Below, in pieces: positions 1 through 8,304 of a DNA stretch of 64,000 nucleotides (position 1 is its first letter; each line of letters opens with the position of its first letter). The stretch comes from Methanomicrobiaceae archaeon (GTDB lineage: Archaea > Halobacteriota > Methanomicrobia > Methanomicrobiales > Methanomicrobiaceae). The stretch covers positions 248,001 to 312,000 of the forward strand of contig JARVGI010000001.1 in assembly GCA_029762625.1 (NCBI GenBank). The letters run 5' to 3'. Made by a program: the position numbers and the translations under genes. The notes beneath the pieces were generated by a model. The model was not told where the DNA came from, searched no databases, and saw only the letters and a program-made list of their open reading frames with translations.

Positions 1-251
1 ACCTTATAGAGCCCGTACGGGAACTCTGCGCTTTTCCTCATTGACAGGTGCAGTCCGATAATCAGTGCTGCAGCGGCGAAGACGTCGACAAGCGAATGAA
101 TGGCGTCGGCACGAAGCGTGAGGCTTCCCGAGACCTGCGAGAGCGCCAGCTTGATGGCCACGAGGGCGATATTGAGCCCAAGGGAGAGGAACGCCACTCT
201 GAGCACCGCTGATTCGGGCGATCGCTCCGGTTCGGGGTTGTGGTCCGGCAT
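1..251 (-). CDS. Cation diffusion facilitator (CDF) transporter, N-terminal part, cut by window edge
   Basis: Reading leftwards from an ATG at 249-251 the frame stays open to the window edge (83 codons). It encodes a charged N-terminus, a first membrane helix, and the CDF signature ADAIHSLVDV in which the His and Asp are metal-site residues, followed by a second hydrophobic segment and FPYGLYK, a typical CDF loop. CDF proteins export Zn, Fe, Mn or related divalent metals in exchange for protons. An AGGTGG Shine-Dalgarno lies just upstream of the ATG. The gene is divergent from the DUF1622 gene, and the shared spacer carries a TATA-like element and a palindrome. Substrate cannot be told from this fragment. 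Confidence 0.8.
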   Translation of the reverse strand, partial: MPDHNPEPERSPESAVLRVAFLSLGLNIALVAIKLALSQVSGSLTLRADAIHSLVDVFAAAALIIGLHLSMRKSAEFPYGLYK

Positions 252-298
252 CTGCCACCTGTTTGGCCGTAATCAATGGCGATAGGAGCCGGATAGTC

Positions 299-314
299 AA
301 ATATATTGCGCAAT
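299..314 (-). promoter_or_regulatory. Putative TATA box and 10-bp palindrome upstream of the CDF gene
   Basis: On the minus strand AATATATTTG (299-308) is TATA-like and lies about 50 bases before the CDF start codon. It overlaps ATTGCGCAAT (305-314), a perfect palindrome at the place where the BRE or an operator would sit. A metal-responsive repressor site is a guess. Confidence 0.4.
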
Positions 315-363
315 CTGGATTCGGGAGGAAATGGGAACGGCCCGCGTGTCGACATATCCCTGC

Positions 364-443
364 ATTCGCGATCTATTTCAGCCCTCAACCGGCATTGCTC
401 TCGATTCGCAATCTATTTCAGCCCTCAACCGGCATTGCTCTCC
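364..443. repeat. 40-bp tandem duplication ending at the start codon of the DUF1622 gene
   Basis: Two consecutive 40-base units, 364-403 and 404-443, differ at only two positions that I can see (GCG/GCA near the start and the last base). The second copy ends exactly one base before the ATG at 444. Because the array replaces the usual leader position, each copy may carry promoter or RBS-like sequence, or it may be a recent slippage duplication. Confidence 0.85.
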
Positions 444-785
444 ATGGCGGATCTGATCCTCGGCATCTGGATCGTCGAGTACGCTGCAGTGGTATTCAGC
501 TGGGCGGGAGCGCTCATCACCATCTACGGGGGGTTGTTTGCCCTCGTCAGGATCGTCCAGCGCGAAGTCTTACACCACCCCATTAAATACAATGATATAA
601 GGCTGAATTTTACTAATAAAATCGTATTCGGCCTTGAATTTTTTATCGCCTCCGATATTCTCACCACGCTCATCGCCCCCTCGCAGGAAGAGCTCATCCT
701 CCTCGGCGCCGTCGTCGTCATCAGGTCGGTCCTCGGCTACTTCCTCGAAAAAGAGGCGGAGGAGTTTAAAATCGAGCGGGACTGA
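444..785 (+). CDS. DUF1622 family small membrane protein
   Basis: The 113-residue product has three hydrophobic stretches (about residues 5-32, 50-72 and 77-95) and the charged ending EKEAEEFKIERD. The central FGLEFFIASDILTTLIAP and the following VVVIRSVLGYFLEKE match what is known of DUF1622 inner-membrane proteins, whose function is unknown. The frame is open further upstream to 306, but that part runs through the 40-bp duplicated unit and has no membrane-protein character, so I start at the ATG at 444. Divergent from the CDF gene. Confidence 0.75.
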   Translation: MADLILGIWIVEYAAVVFSWAGALITIYGGLFALVRIVQREVLHHPIKYNDIRLNFTNKIVFGLEFFIASDILTTLIAPSQEELILLGAVVVIRSVLGYFLEKEAEEFKIERD

Positions 786-805
786 AAGGGTCTCTTTTCC
801 TATCG

Positions 806-2152
806 CTATCTCCGGTCGATGAACCGTTTCGGGCGGCCCTTCGCCCGGTAGAGTTCAAGCCCGCCGGGATCGGCGAAATGAAAGGCCACATCGAACATAC
901 CGTCGTTGTACTGGTCGAAGAGCGGGCGTTTCGCGCCGAAAAAGGATGTGATGAAGGTGTGCTCGACCAGTTCCCGGTCGCATGCTGATGTTTCCTCGCA
1001 TTCCACGCTCACCCGTAATGTGGTTCCGCTCTCTCCCCCTCCTCCATACAAAAACGCCTCGTACTCACCGGTGAGGTACTCCATGTTGTCGCGGGAAAAG
1101 ACCCCCCGTTCGATGTCGACGCGGTTCACCGGCACGCCTGCGACCCAGAAAGTCTCCGCCTCGCGCTGGGGATTGAGGACCTTCATATGAGTCCTCCCGC
1201 AGGCGCACCGCTCTCTCGTCATTACCATGGTGGTGTCCTCGGTATCATAATTGATGAGCACCATCCCGGCCTTTTCGCCGACCGGGATGAGCGTGGTAAG
1301 CACGATCCGCCCGCACTCGCCGTCCTCCACGAACCCGCTGATGCCCGGGTCGTAGAGATCCATGTGCACCAGGTCTTCGGGCACGTGGAGCCCGCTCATT
1401 TCGCTGCATTCTCCGCACATCGTCCCTTCCGTCGACCCGTAGGTGTTGTAGACATCGACGCCCCAGACTTCAGCGAGAAATGCCCTGGATTCGGGAGCAA
1501 AACTCTCGCCCCCCACAACCAGCCTGCGGATGCCGCTCTCTGCGGGGTCGATGCCCATATCCCTGAGGCGACGGGCGAGCCGGAGCAGCTTGAAGACGCT
1601 CCCGATGATTGCGGTGGGCCGGTAACTGGTGATCACGCGGGGGGGGAAGGTGCACCTCCCCTCCGGAATAACACAGAATCCCACGTTGCGGGCGGCAAGG
1701 GTCATCGTGTTCGCTCCCACGTTCATGCCGTAGTTTGCACAGACCACCACGCGGTCGTCAGGGCCAAACCCCTGCGATGTGAAAATGCGCGCGTATTTTT
1801 CCGCGTACCGCAGCCAGTCCCCCCATGTCAGAAAGAAGGCTTTTGGGATTCCGCTCGTCCCGCTGGTCTCATGGAGGGTAAAGATGCTGTTCCAGTCAAC
1901 GCTCATGAACCCGAAATCACCGGTGAACGGCGGCTGGTGTTCCCTGATGGTTTCCCCGCCGACAACAGGCAGTGACAACAGGTCTTCGTGCTCCCGGATC
2001 AAACCCGGATTGATTCCCTCCCTCTCAAACATCCTGCGATAATAGCGTGAATGATCGGCAGCGTAACGGACTGTATAGGAGATGCGCTCGTCGACAAGGG
2101 CATCCAGATCATCCCGGACGAGCGTCTCGATTTCAGGATTGAAATATGCCAT
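806..2152 (-). CDS. Coenzyme F390 synthetase (phenylacetate-CoA ligase-like adenylating enzyme)
   Basis: The 448-residue protein belongs to the AMP-forming adenylate family. It shows the P-loop-like ETSGTSGIPK (about residue 95), the A5 motif NTYGSTEGTMCGECSE, and the C-terminal YDTED and CGRTHMKVLNP signatures. It agrees closely with the methanogen F390 synthetases, which adenylate or guanylate the deazaflavin F420 to F390-A/F390-G when cells become oxidised; F390 is thought to report redox state or hydrogen shortage. The gene has been called ftsA in Methanothermobacter, a symbol I avoid because of the cell-division gene. It stands alone, 144 bases from the HEAT gene on the same strand. A phenylacetate-CoA ligase proper is the alternative but the full-length match favours F390 synthetase. 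Confidence 0.85.
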   Translation of the reverse strand: MAYFNPEIETLVRDDLDALVDERISYTVRYAADHSRYYRRMFEREGINPGLIREHEDLLSLPVVGGETIREHQPPFTGDFGFMSVDWNSIFTLHETSGTSGIPKAFFLTWGDWLRYAEKYARIFTSQGFGPDDRVVVCANYGMNVGANTMTLAARNVGFCVIPEGRCTFPPRVITSYRPTAIIGSVFKLLRLARRLRDMGIDPAESGIRRLVVGGESFAPESRAFLAEVWGVDVYNTYGSTEGTMCGECSEMSGLHVPEDLVHMDLYDPGISGFVEDGECGRIVLTTLIPVGEKAGMVLINYDTEDTTMVMTRERCACGRTHMKVLNPQREAETFWVAGVPVNRVDIERGVFSRDNMEYLTGEYEAFLYGGGGESGTTLRVSVECEETSACDRELVEHTFITSFFGAKRPLFDQYNDGMFDVAFHFADPGGLELYRAKGRPKRFIDRR

Positions 2153-2296
2153 CGCACAAGCTCCTGGGAGTGCAAAGGCTTCAGAACGGATTAATGATTG
2201 CGGTTACTGGAGGGAGCTGCGGAACATGTCGTCAGGTGACCCCGCCGGGAACGGCGCGGAAAAAGGATCGGGTCCGCGAGAGACCGCGAGGGTGGG

Positions 2297-2821
2297 CTAT
2301 GCCGAAACCTTCTCGTCGATTACATCGATCGCTTCGGTCGCCGCCGCACGCACCTCGGCGTCATTGTCATCGAGAAGTTTTCTCAGGTACTCTTTGGCTT
2401 CGAGGTCCTGTATCTCGCCCAGCGCCACGACCGCACCCATGCGGACACGGCGATCTTCATCGCTGAGAGCCTCGATGAGTGGTTGTACCGCACGTTTCCC
2501 CAGTGATATAAGCGAATCGGTCGCCCAGAGCTGCACTCGCGTTTTATCGTCCTTGAAAAGCTGGATCAACGCTTTCACCGCCTGTTCGTCACCGATCTGG
2601 CCGAGGATTTTTGCGGCTTCCTCTCTCACGCGCCAGTCCTCGCTGTTCAGAGCCTTCGAGAGCGGTAGAATGGATTCCTGTCCGCGTGCGATAAGGGTGT
2701 CATGCGCGTCCTGGCGAACATTCTTCGGCTTGTCCTGCCCGAGGTCCTCGACGAGTGAAGGAATGGTTTTTTGATGAGAGGGACCGTTTTTCTGTTGTTG
2801 AATGAAATCAAATAACCCCAT
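2297..2821 (-). CDS. HEAT-repeat protein (PBS lyase-type)
   Basis: A 174-residue soluble protein built of about five helical repeats, for example DWRVREEAAKILGQIGD, VQLWATDSLISLGKRA and DRRVRMGAVVALGEIQD. Such PBS-lyase HEAT repeats form a curved protein-binding scaffold; no catalytic motif is visible. I start at ATG 2819-2821 because a GAGAGGTT Shine-Dalgarno precedes it and the extra upstream frame is low-complexity and unlike a protein. An AT-rich stretch with TATA-like sequence lies at about 2840-2870. It is divergent from a second, shorter HEAT protein, so the two may be related or interact. Confidence 0.85.
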   Translation of the reverse strand: MGLFDFIQQQKNGPSHQKTIPSLVEDLGQDKPKNVRQDAHDTLIARGQESILPLSKALNSEDWRVREEAAKILGQIGDEQAVKALIQLFKDDKTRVQLWATDSLISLGKRAVQPLIEALSDEDRRVRMGAVVALGEIQDLEAKEYLRKLLDDNDAEVRAAATEAIDVIDEKVSA

Positions 2822-2997
2822 TATGAACCTCTCTTTGATAATATAGCAATTATTTTTTGAATATATGAACATTATGAAAACGCATTCATACAGTCGGACG
2901 CGGTATCGTTGCAGCCTGTACGTCCGAAGAGACAGTGCGATAGGTATCGGGTGGAGAGGTACACTCGGCTGATTGTTCCCCTGGCAGACAGAGAGTG

Positions 2998-3351
2998 ATG
3001 AGGATGGATGGTGCGCCTGATGACGGTGAAAAGACGAGGCAGGAGAGACGACGTGCATTCTTCTTGAACAATCTTGATCATCCCGAAGCGCCGTACCGGT
3101 GGGGTGCCGCAGAGGCGCTGGGACGGATGGAAGACCCGGAGGCGGTCGATGCGCTCATCCCCCTTTTACACGATCCCGACTGGCGGGTCAGGGTAAAGGC
3201 CGCGTGGGCACTCGGGAGGATTGGGGATGCACGGGCTGCGCCCTACGTAAACCGCCTCGCCCGCGACGAGTCGGAAGCAGTGCGGGACATGGCGAAAGAG
3301 GCGATGCAGCAGCTCCTGAAACGCCGCTTTCGACAGCGTTCCGCAGACTGA
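2998..3351 (+). CDS. Short HEAT-repeat protein
   Basis: 117 residues with three HEAT units: PEAPYRWGAAEALGRMED, DWRVRVKAAWALGRIGD and ESEAVRDMAKEAMQQLLK. The basic ends (RQERRR, KRRFRQRS) could contact nucleic acid or an acidic partner. Start could be GTG 2995, ATG 2998 or ATG 3004; I take the ATG at 2998. It lies head-to-head with the other HEAT protein. Role unknown; adaptor or scaffold by analogy. Confidence 0.75.
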   Translation: MRMDGAPDDGEKTRQERRRAFFLNNLDHPEAPYRWGAAEALGRMEDPEAVDALIPLLHDPDWRVRVKAAWALGRIGDARAAPYVNRLARDESEAVRDMAKEAMQQLLKRRFRQRSAD

Positions 3352-3463
3352 TAGTCCCCGTCCCTGAAATCCCGGTACGGCGGATTCCTGCAGGCGTGCC
3401 CCCTCACACCGTCCGAATACAACTTCACAGGCTATTTATCCTGTACTGGAGTATACTTTCCCG

Positions 3464-4030
3464 GTGATTGTAGTGTTCGAGTGGATCATCGGCATTGTCA
3501 TTCTCATCGTGCTCGTCGTCCTTGGCGGCATGTTCGTATCCATTTACAACAGATTTTTCAACCTCAAAAATTCCGCCGAAGCAACCCTCGGCCAGATCAG
3601 GGTTGCCATGAAAAAGCGCCTCGATCTCGTCGGGCAGCTGCTCGGCGCAGTGAAGAGTTATGCCGCCTTCGAGAAGGAAACGCTGGAGAAGGTGACCGCC
3701 ATGCGAAGCAGCGTGGGCAGCGCGGGCCCCGGCGATCTCAACGAGGTCGAAGCCGAGACGCGCTCCATCCTCGGACGCCTCTTTGCGGTCGTTGAAAACT
3801 ACCCCGACCTCAAGACATCCGCCACCGTCACCGACCTGATGAAGTCGGTGAAGGGCGTGGAAGACGAGATCGCCCGGCAGCGGTATACCTACAACAACAT
3901 CGCCCAGCAGCTCAACACCATGACCGAGACGATTCCTTCCAACATCGTCGCGTCCCTCATCGGGATGCAGAAGCTGCGCTACCTTGAGTTTGAAGAAGAG
4001 ATTGAAAGGCCGCCTGAAATCGCATTCTAA
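3464..4030 (+). CDS. lemA: LemA family protein
   Basis: A 188-residue protein with one N-terminal membrane helix (residues 5-28) followed by the LemA signature: [21 protein letters not shown], then long helices with ENYPDLK and the closing FEEEIE. LemA proteins are single-pass coiled-coil proteins of unknown function, often next to TPM or DUF2207 proteins, as here. The start is a GTG; a TATA-like CTATTTATCC at 3432-3441 is about 25-30 bases upstream, which suggests a leaderless message. It forms an operon with the following gene (12-base gap). Confidence 0.9.
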   Translation: MIVVFEWIIGIVILIVLVVLGGMFVSIYNRFFNLKNSAEATLGQIRVAMKKRLDLVGQLLGAVKSYAAFEKETLEKVTAMRSSVGSAGPGDLNEVEAETRSILGRLFAVVENYPDLKTSATVTDLMKSVKGVEDEIARQRYTYNNIAQQLNTMTETIPSNIVASLIGMQKLRYLEFEEEIERPPEIAF

Positions 4031-4042
4031 AGGGTCGATGTC

Positions 4043-5854
4043 GTGAGCGAAACGCGCCAGATCGGAGCGGTGATCCTCATCACCGCGGCAATTGCGGTGC
4101 TCGCCCTCGCCGCCCTCGCCGCCCTCCCGGCACTCCTCGAGGGCGACCTCGTCGTGGACAGCTATGAGGCGGTATGGCAGGAGGACGGCACGCTCATCGA
4201 GCGCTATACCTACGAGGTGAAGGAATCAGGCAGGTACCGTATGCTCTATCGCGTCTGGGACGCACCGCTCGCCTCGCAGGCTCTCGATGCACCGCACATT
4301 GAATTCGTCGAAATGACCGCCCCGGCAGGATCGGTGGGCTACTACCGGGATCACCTCGGCGTGGTTACCCTCGTCGATTCCGGCAATACGGCATATCAGG
4401 CGACCATTGCAGGCCTCGCCGACCCCAACGAGGCGGGCATCTACAATCCGGCATACTTCGGGGCAGGGACGTACACCGTCGAGTACGTCTTTCGCATACG
4501 CCCGCCCATCGAGTATGACGAGTCCTTCGCCCATATCAACCTGCAGCTGGCACGCGAGCACGTGCCCTACCGGAGCGTCGCCATCACCGTTCCGGCATCC
4601 CCCATCGAGCAGCTGTACCCGCATCCACCCACACTCACCGCAACGCGTGAGGGTGAATCGTTCGTGATCAGGGGGAGCGCCCCCCGAGATGACCTTGTCG
4701 AGGTTGAGATGCTGCTCTCCCGCGAGAGCCTTGATGCCCTCGCAGGATTCCCCGTCGCCGTCGAGGATGTCCGGGGCAAGACCGAATCGGCCAACCTCCG
4801 GTATTCGCTGCCCTTCTCTGCGGCGATAGTGCTCAATTTCCTTGCAAAGGTGGCCGTTCTCGCCATGCCACTGCTGCTCTACCTCGCGTACCGCCGATGG
4901 GGCCGGGAAAAAGCCTTCACCATCCCCCGTTACCTGAGCTTTGTCCCCAACCCCGACCTCAGGCCGTGGCAGGTCAACCTCCTCTTCAAGGGAGATGCCG
5001 TCGATTTCGACGAAAACGGGTTTTACGCCACCCTGCTCGACATGCACCGGCGCAACCACCTGGAGATCTCAGAAAAGGAAGGGGGGAAGGGGGTGATCAT
5101 CCGCATCCTCGATGAACTGACCGATGATCCCTACGAACAGCGCATCATCGCCTTTGTCAGGAACGCAGGCGAAGACGGCGAGCTCGATACCGGCAGGCTG
5201 GAGACGCTTGCGCAGCGCGCCGATCGCAACACCAGCGCACAGCTCTCCATCATGCGCCTCCAGACGACGCTCAAGGCATTATCGGACACCGTCGACCGGT
5301 CTATTGTCCGCACCTATCTTGTGGAGGGAAGGCCGCGCATCCTGCCACTCGCGTTTCTGGGGGCGATCCCCTGCGCGCTCTCAGTCCTCCTGCTCATCTG
5401 GGCCCCGGGAACCGTCCCCCTGCTCATGCCCGCCGCAGTGCTCTTCTTTATGGTCATCGTGCAGGTCGGCGCGGCAGCACTCTTTCCCACGACGCTCTTT
5501 GGTTCGTGGAAAGGCGATCACTACAAAGAGAAACTGGAATGGAACGCCTTTTCAGCGTTTCTCTCGGACATGGCGCTCATCAGGAAGTACTCGCCCGCCG
5601 ACCTTTCCATGTGGGGTGAGTGGCTGGTCTACGGCACCGCCCTCGGCGTTGGCGACCGCGTGGAGGAGGCGATGAAGGAGCTGCAGATCAACATAAGGGA
5701 GACCGGCATGCCCCGCTACTCGTACCTGCATTTCGCCTTCGTGCCCGTGGTGGCATATGCCCCGCCGGCGAGCGGCGGCGGGTTCGGCGGGGGAGGCGGC
5801 GGTGGATTCGGTGGCGGCGGCGGGTTCGGCGGGGGAGGCGCCGGCGGACGCTGA
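4043..5854 (+). CDS. DUF2207 domain membrane protein with Gly-rich C-terminus
   Basis: 603 residues from a GTG start. An N-terminal helix (about 8-30) is followed by an extracytoplasmic beta-rich DUF2207 domain (about 35-250), a membrane helix (about 260-280), a cytoplasmic part, two more helices (about 435-480), and a C-terminal segment that ends in a run of GGGFGGGG units. This architecture, including the Gly/Phe-rich tail, is typical of DUF2207 proteins, which commonly pair with LemA. Function is unknown; a membrane-surface stress or proteolysis role has been guessed for the family. Confidence 0.88.
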   Translation: MSETRQIGAVILITAAIAVLALAALAALPALLEGDLVVDSYEAVWQEDGTLIERYTYEVKESGRYRMLYRVWDAPLASQALDAPHIEFVEMTAPAGSVGYYRDHLGVVTLVDSGNTAYQATIAGLADPNEAGIYNPAYFGAGTYTVEYVFRIRPPIEYDESFAHINLQLAREHVPYRSVAITVPASPIEQLYPHPPTLTATREGESFVIRGSAPRDDLVEVEMLLSRESLDALAGFPVAVEDVRGKTESANLRYSLPFSAAIVLNFLAKVAVLAMPLLLYLAYRRWGREKAFTIPRYLSFVPNPDLRPWQVNLLFKGDAVDFDENGFYATLLDMHRRNHLEISEKEGGKGVIIRILDELTDDPYEQRIIAFVRNAGEDGELDTGRLETLAQRADRNTSAQLSIMRLQTTLKALSDTVDRSIVRTYLVEGRPRILPLAFLGAIPCALSVLLLIWAPGTVPLLMPAAVLFFMVIVQVGAAALFPTTLFGSWKGDHYKEKLEWNAFSAFLSDMALIRKYSPADLSMWGEWLVYGTALGVGDRVEEAMKELQINIRETGMPRYSYLHFAFVPVVAYAPPASGGGFGGGGGGGFGGGGGFGGGGAGGR

Positions 5855-5864
5855 TGGTGTGCGA

Positions 5865-6176
5865 TCACCCGAGAAAGTGGGGGAGGGTGCAGGATGCCCC
5901 GCTCTCCTCGACGCGTCTCCGGTCCCACACCGATCCCGCCGGGCGCCCTTCCCGTGCGCCGTCGATCTCCTTGAGCATCTCCACGAGCACCGAGAATACC
6001 GCCGCTTCGAGGGGATCGTCGAAGGCATAAAAACCCTCGCTGGAATGGCGCTTTGCCATTTCCGCAAGCTTCTCGGCGTATGCCTGGTCCTCTTTTCTCA
6101 TCGCCTTCTGCACCCGCATCCAGCGGTCGGCGGTGTTTTTCACGCCAAGGCGGACGCTCTCAAAACTTCTGCCCAT
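5865..6176 (-). CDS. Conserved hypothetical protein, 103 aa
   Basis: A small, highly charged soluble protein. The centre (AYAEKLAEMAKRHSSEGFYA and DDPLEAAVFSVLVEMLKEID) is predicted helical, with no cysteine cluster or membrane segment. A clear Shine-Dalgarno CAGGAGTGA sits ten bases before the ATG at 6174-6176, which supports that it is translated. It is convergent with the DUF2207 gene (10-base gap) and divergent from AOR. I do not recognise the family. Confidence 0.7.
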   Translation of the reverse strand: MGRSFESVRLGVKNTADRWMRVQKAMRKEDQAYAEKLAEMAKRHSSEGFYAFDDPLEAAVFSVLVEMLKEIDGAREGRPAGSVWDRRRVEESGASCTLPHFLG

Positions 6177-6310
6177 ACTCTTCGTTCACTCCTGTAGATT
6201 CACCGTGTGTCGGCAGGTGCTGATAAGCGTGGAGGATGGAGAGCGTGAAAGTGTTCGCCGGGATCGAGGATATATTCTTGAATGTTCAGGGAGATATCTC
6301 GAGGATGCCT

Positions 6311-8113
6311 ATGGACGGCTATGCGGGCAGGATTCTCTCCGTCGATCTCTCGCACGGCGAGGTGGCGGTATCCGGATTCCCGGAAGAATGGAAAGGCACC
6401 TGCATCGGGGGACGCGGGCTCGGCGCACAGATCCTGCACGACCGGGGAGATCCCGGCCTCGATCCCTTTGATCCCGACACATTGCTGGTCTTTGCCGCTG
6501 GCCCCCTCACCGGCACCGGCATTCCGCTGGGCTCCCGGTATGACGTGATCACCAGATCGCCTCTCACGGGCACCATCACCAGCGCAAACAGCGGGGGGGT
6601 GTTCGGCACTGAAATGAAGCGGGCGGGCTTCGACGCGGTGCTGGTACACGGGAGATCGCCTTCGCCGGTCATGCTCCACCTGCACGAGGGGAGGGCAGAA
6701 CTGTACGACGCGTCGGCCGTGTGGGGGATGACCACGGGGGAGACGGAAGCCGCACTGCGCAGCGACCTGGGTGATGCGGCGGTCAGGATCGCATGCATCG
6801 GCCCTGCCGGTGAGCGCCTCGCACGGATGGCCTGCATCATCAATGACGGGGGGCGTGCCGCAGGGCGCGGCGGCGTCGGGGCGGTCATGGGATCGAAGCT
6901 GCTCAAGGCCATCACCGCCCTCGGCGACCGGGATGCGCAATTTGCCGGGGGAGACGTTATTGCAGAGGAAAAGGCCCGGATCAGGGAACTGCTCAAACAG
7001 AGCGGGATCACCCGCGGCGGCCTGCGCATCCACGGCACCGCATCGGTGCTCACCCGGGTCAACGAACTTGGCGTGCTGCCCACCTGCAACTTCCGGGAGG
7101 GCAGGTTTGCGCACGCCGAAGAGGTGGCCGGGGAACGGATGACCGAAACCATTCTTGTGCGGAGGACCGCGTGCTTTGCCTGCCCCGTGGGCTGCGGACG
7201 AATGACCGCAGTCGGTCCGGAAGAGGGAAAGGGGCCGGAATACGAGACTATCTGGGCGTTCGGCCCCAATTGCGGTATCGACGACCTCGAGGCAATCGCA
7301 CGCGCGAACTACCGGTGCAACGAACTCGGGCTCGACACCATCTCCACCGGGGCGACCATCGCCTGCGCGATGGAACTCTCCGAACGGGGGATCATCGACG
7401 AGCGCCTGTGCTTTGGCGACGCCGGGCATATGGTCCGGCTGGTTGAGCAGATGGGGCGTCGCGAGGGTATCGGTGACCAGCTCGCCGAGGGGTCACTGCG
7501 GTTCGCCGCACGCCACGGCCACCCTGAGTATTCCATGAGCGTCAAAGGGCAGGAGCTGCCGGCGTACGATCCCCGGGGACTGCAGGGGCTTGGACTCAAC
7601 TATGCCACTTCGGTCAGGGGTGGCTGCCATGTCTACGGCAACGTCGGGTACCCCGAGATCGGGGGATCGCCGGTCAAGCTGGATCCCGATGCCACGAAAG
7701 GCAAGGCGAAGTGGACGAAAACATTCCAGGATCTCGCCGCGGTTGTTGATGCATCGGGCATCTGCACTTTCACGCTCAAGGTCATGTGGGTTCCCGACTA
7801 TGTCGCGATGCTGAATGCCGTCTGCGGATTCGGATTCGACGAAACCAGGCTGATCCGCACCGGGGAGCGGATCTGGAACCTCCAGAGACTCTTCAATATC
7901 CGTGCAGGATTCGGGAGAAAAGACGATACCCTTCCTTCCCGATTCCGTTGCGAACCGCTCGGGGCCGGTGGAGTGCAGGCCCGCGTGTGGAGAGGAGAGG
8001 AGATGCTGGAGGACTATTACGCCCTGCGCGGCTGGGATGCCGCGGGAGTGCCTTCGGAGGAAAAACTGCAGGAACTGGGCATTGCATACGAAGGGGCATC
8101 GGCCCTCTCATGA
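6311..8113 (+). CDS. Tungsten-containing aldehyde:ferredoxin oxidoreductase family protein
   Basis: With the start at ATG 6311 the product has 600 residues, the usual AOR length. C288, C291, C295 (motif CFACPVGC) and C485 (SGICTF) fall where the four ligands of the [4Fe-4S] cluster are expected. The N-terminal GGRGLGAQIL, TGTGIPLGSRYDV and SANSGG are pterin-contacting regions. These enzymes oxidise aldehydes to acids with ferredoxin and a tungsten bis-pterin cofactor. GAGG ends six bases upstream of this ATG; upstream in-frame codons (6236, 6305) are less likely. No AOR partner subunit is adjacent. The exact aldehyde is unknown. Confidence 0.9.
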   Translation: MDGYAGRILSVDLSHGEVAVSGFPEEWKGTCIGGRGLGAQILHDRGDPGLDPFDPDTLLVFAAGPLTGTGIPLGSRYDVITRSPLTGTITSANSGGVFGTEMKRAGFDAVLVHGRSPSPVMLHLHEGRAELYDASAVWGMTTGETEAALRSDLGDAAVRIACIGPAGERLARMACIINDGGRAAGRGGVGAVMGSKLLKAITALGDRDAQFAGGDVIAEEKARIRELLKQSGITRGGLRIHGTASVLTRVNELGVLPTCNFREGRFAHAEEVAGERMTETILVRRTACFACPVGCGRMTAVGPEEGKGPEYETIWAFGPNCGIDDLEAIARANYRCNELGLDTISTGATIACAMELSERGIIDERLCFGDAGHMVRLVEQMGRREGIGDQLAEGSLRFAARHGHPEYSMSVKGQELPAYDPRGLQGLGLNYATSVRGGCHVYGNVGYPEIGGSPVKLDPDATKGKAKWTKTFQDLAAVVDASGICTFTLKVMWVPDYVAMLNAVCGFGFDETRLIRTGERIWNLQRLFNIRAGFGRKDDTLPSRFRCEPLGAGGVQARVWRGEEMLEDYYALRGWDAAGVPSEEKLQELGIAYEGASALS

Positions 8114-8225
8114 TACCGGCGAAATCGCTCTCGCGATCTGCGCGCAGGAGTTTCATCATATTGATCACCTGATCAGCCACCAATGGGCCGTAGAACGAGA
8201 AATCCCCCGGCAAAATACTATTATT

Positions 8226-8254
8226 TGTATTATATACAAGAAAGTATATATTTG
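8226..8254 (+). promoter_or_regulatory. AT-rich promoter region of the fasciclin lipoprotein gene
   Basis: Two TATA-like elements, TATTATATAC (8228-8237) and AAAGTATATATTTG (8241-8254), lie 50-75 bases before the start codon at 8305, in an otherwise GC-rich background. The second has the better TATA form. Confidence 0.6.
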
Positions 8255-8304
8255 AGGATGTTGCAGGTAAGGGGTATATCCCTAAATCTGGGGGGATTCA
8301 TGTG

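Noticed and set aside
364-443. 40-base repeats as CRISPR or attachment site
   Set aside because: Units abut without spacer, and no integrase or tRNA is nearby.
6200-7429. 409-codon open frame on the minus strand
   Set aside because: Lies entirely antisense to the AOR gene, is rich in Pro/Arg/Gly/His, and has no family signature; a shadow caused by high GC at third positions.
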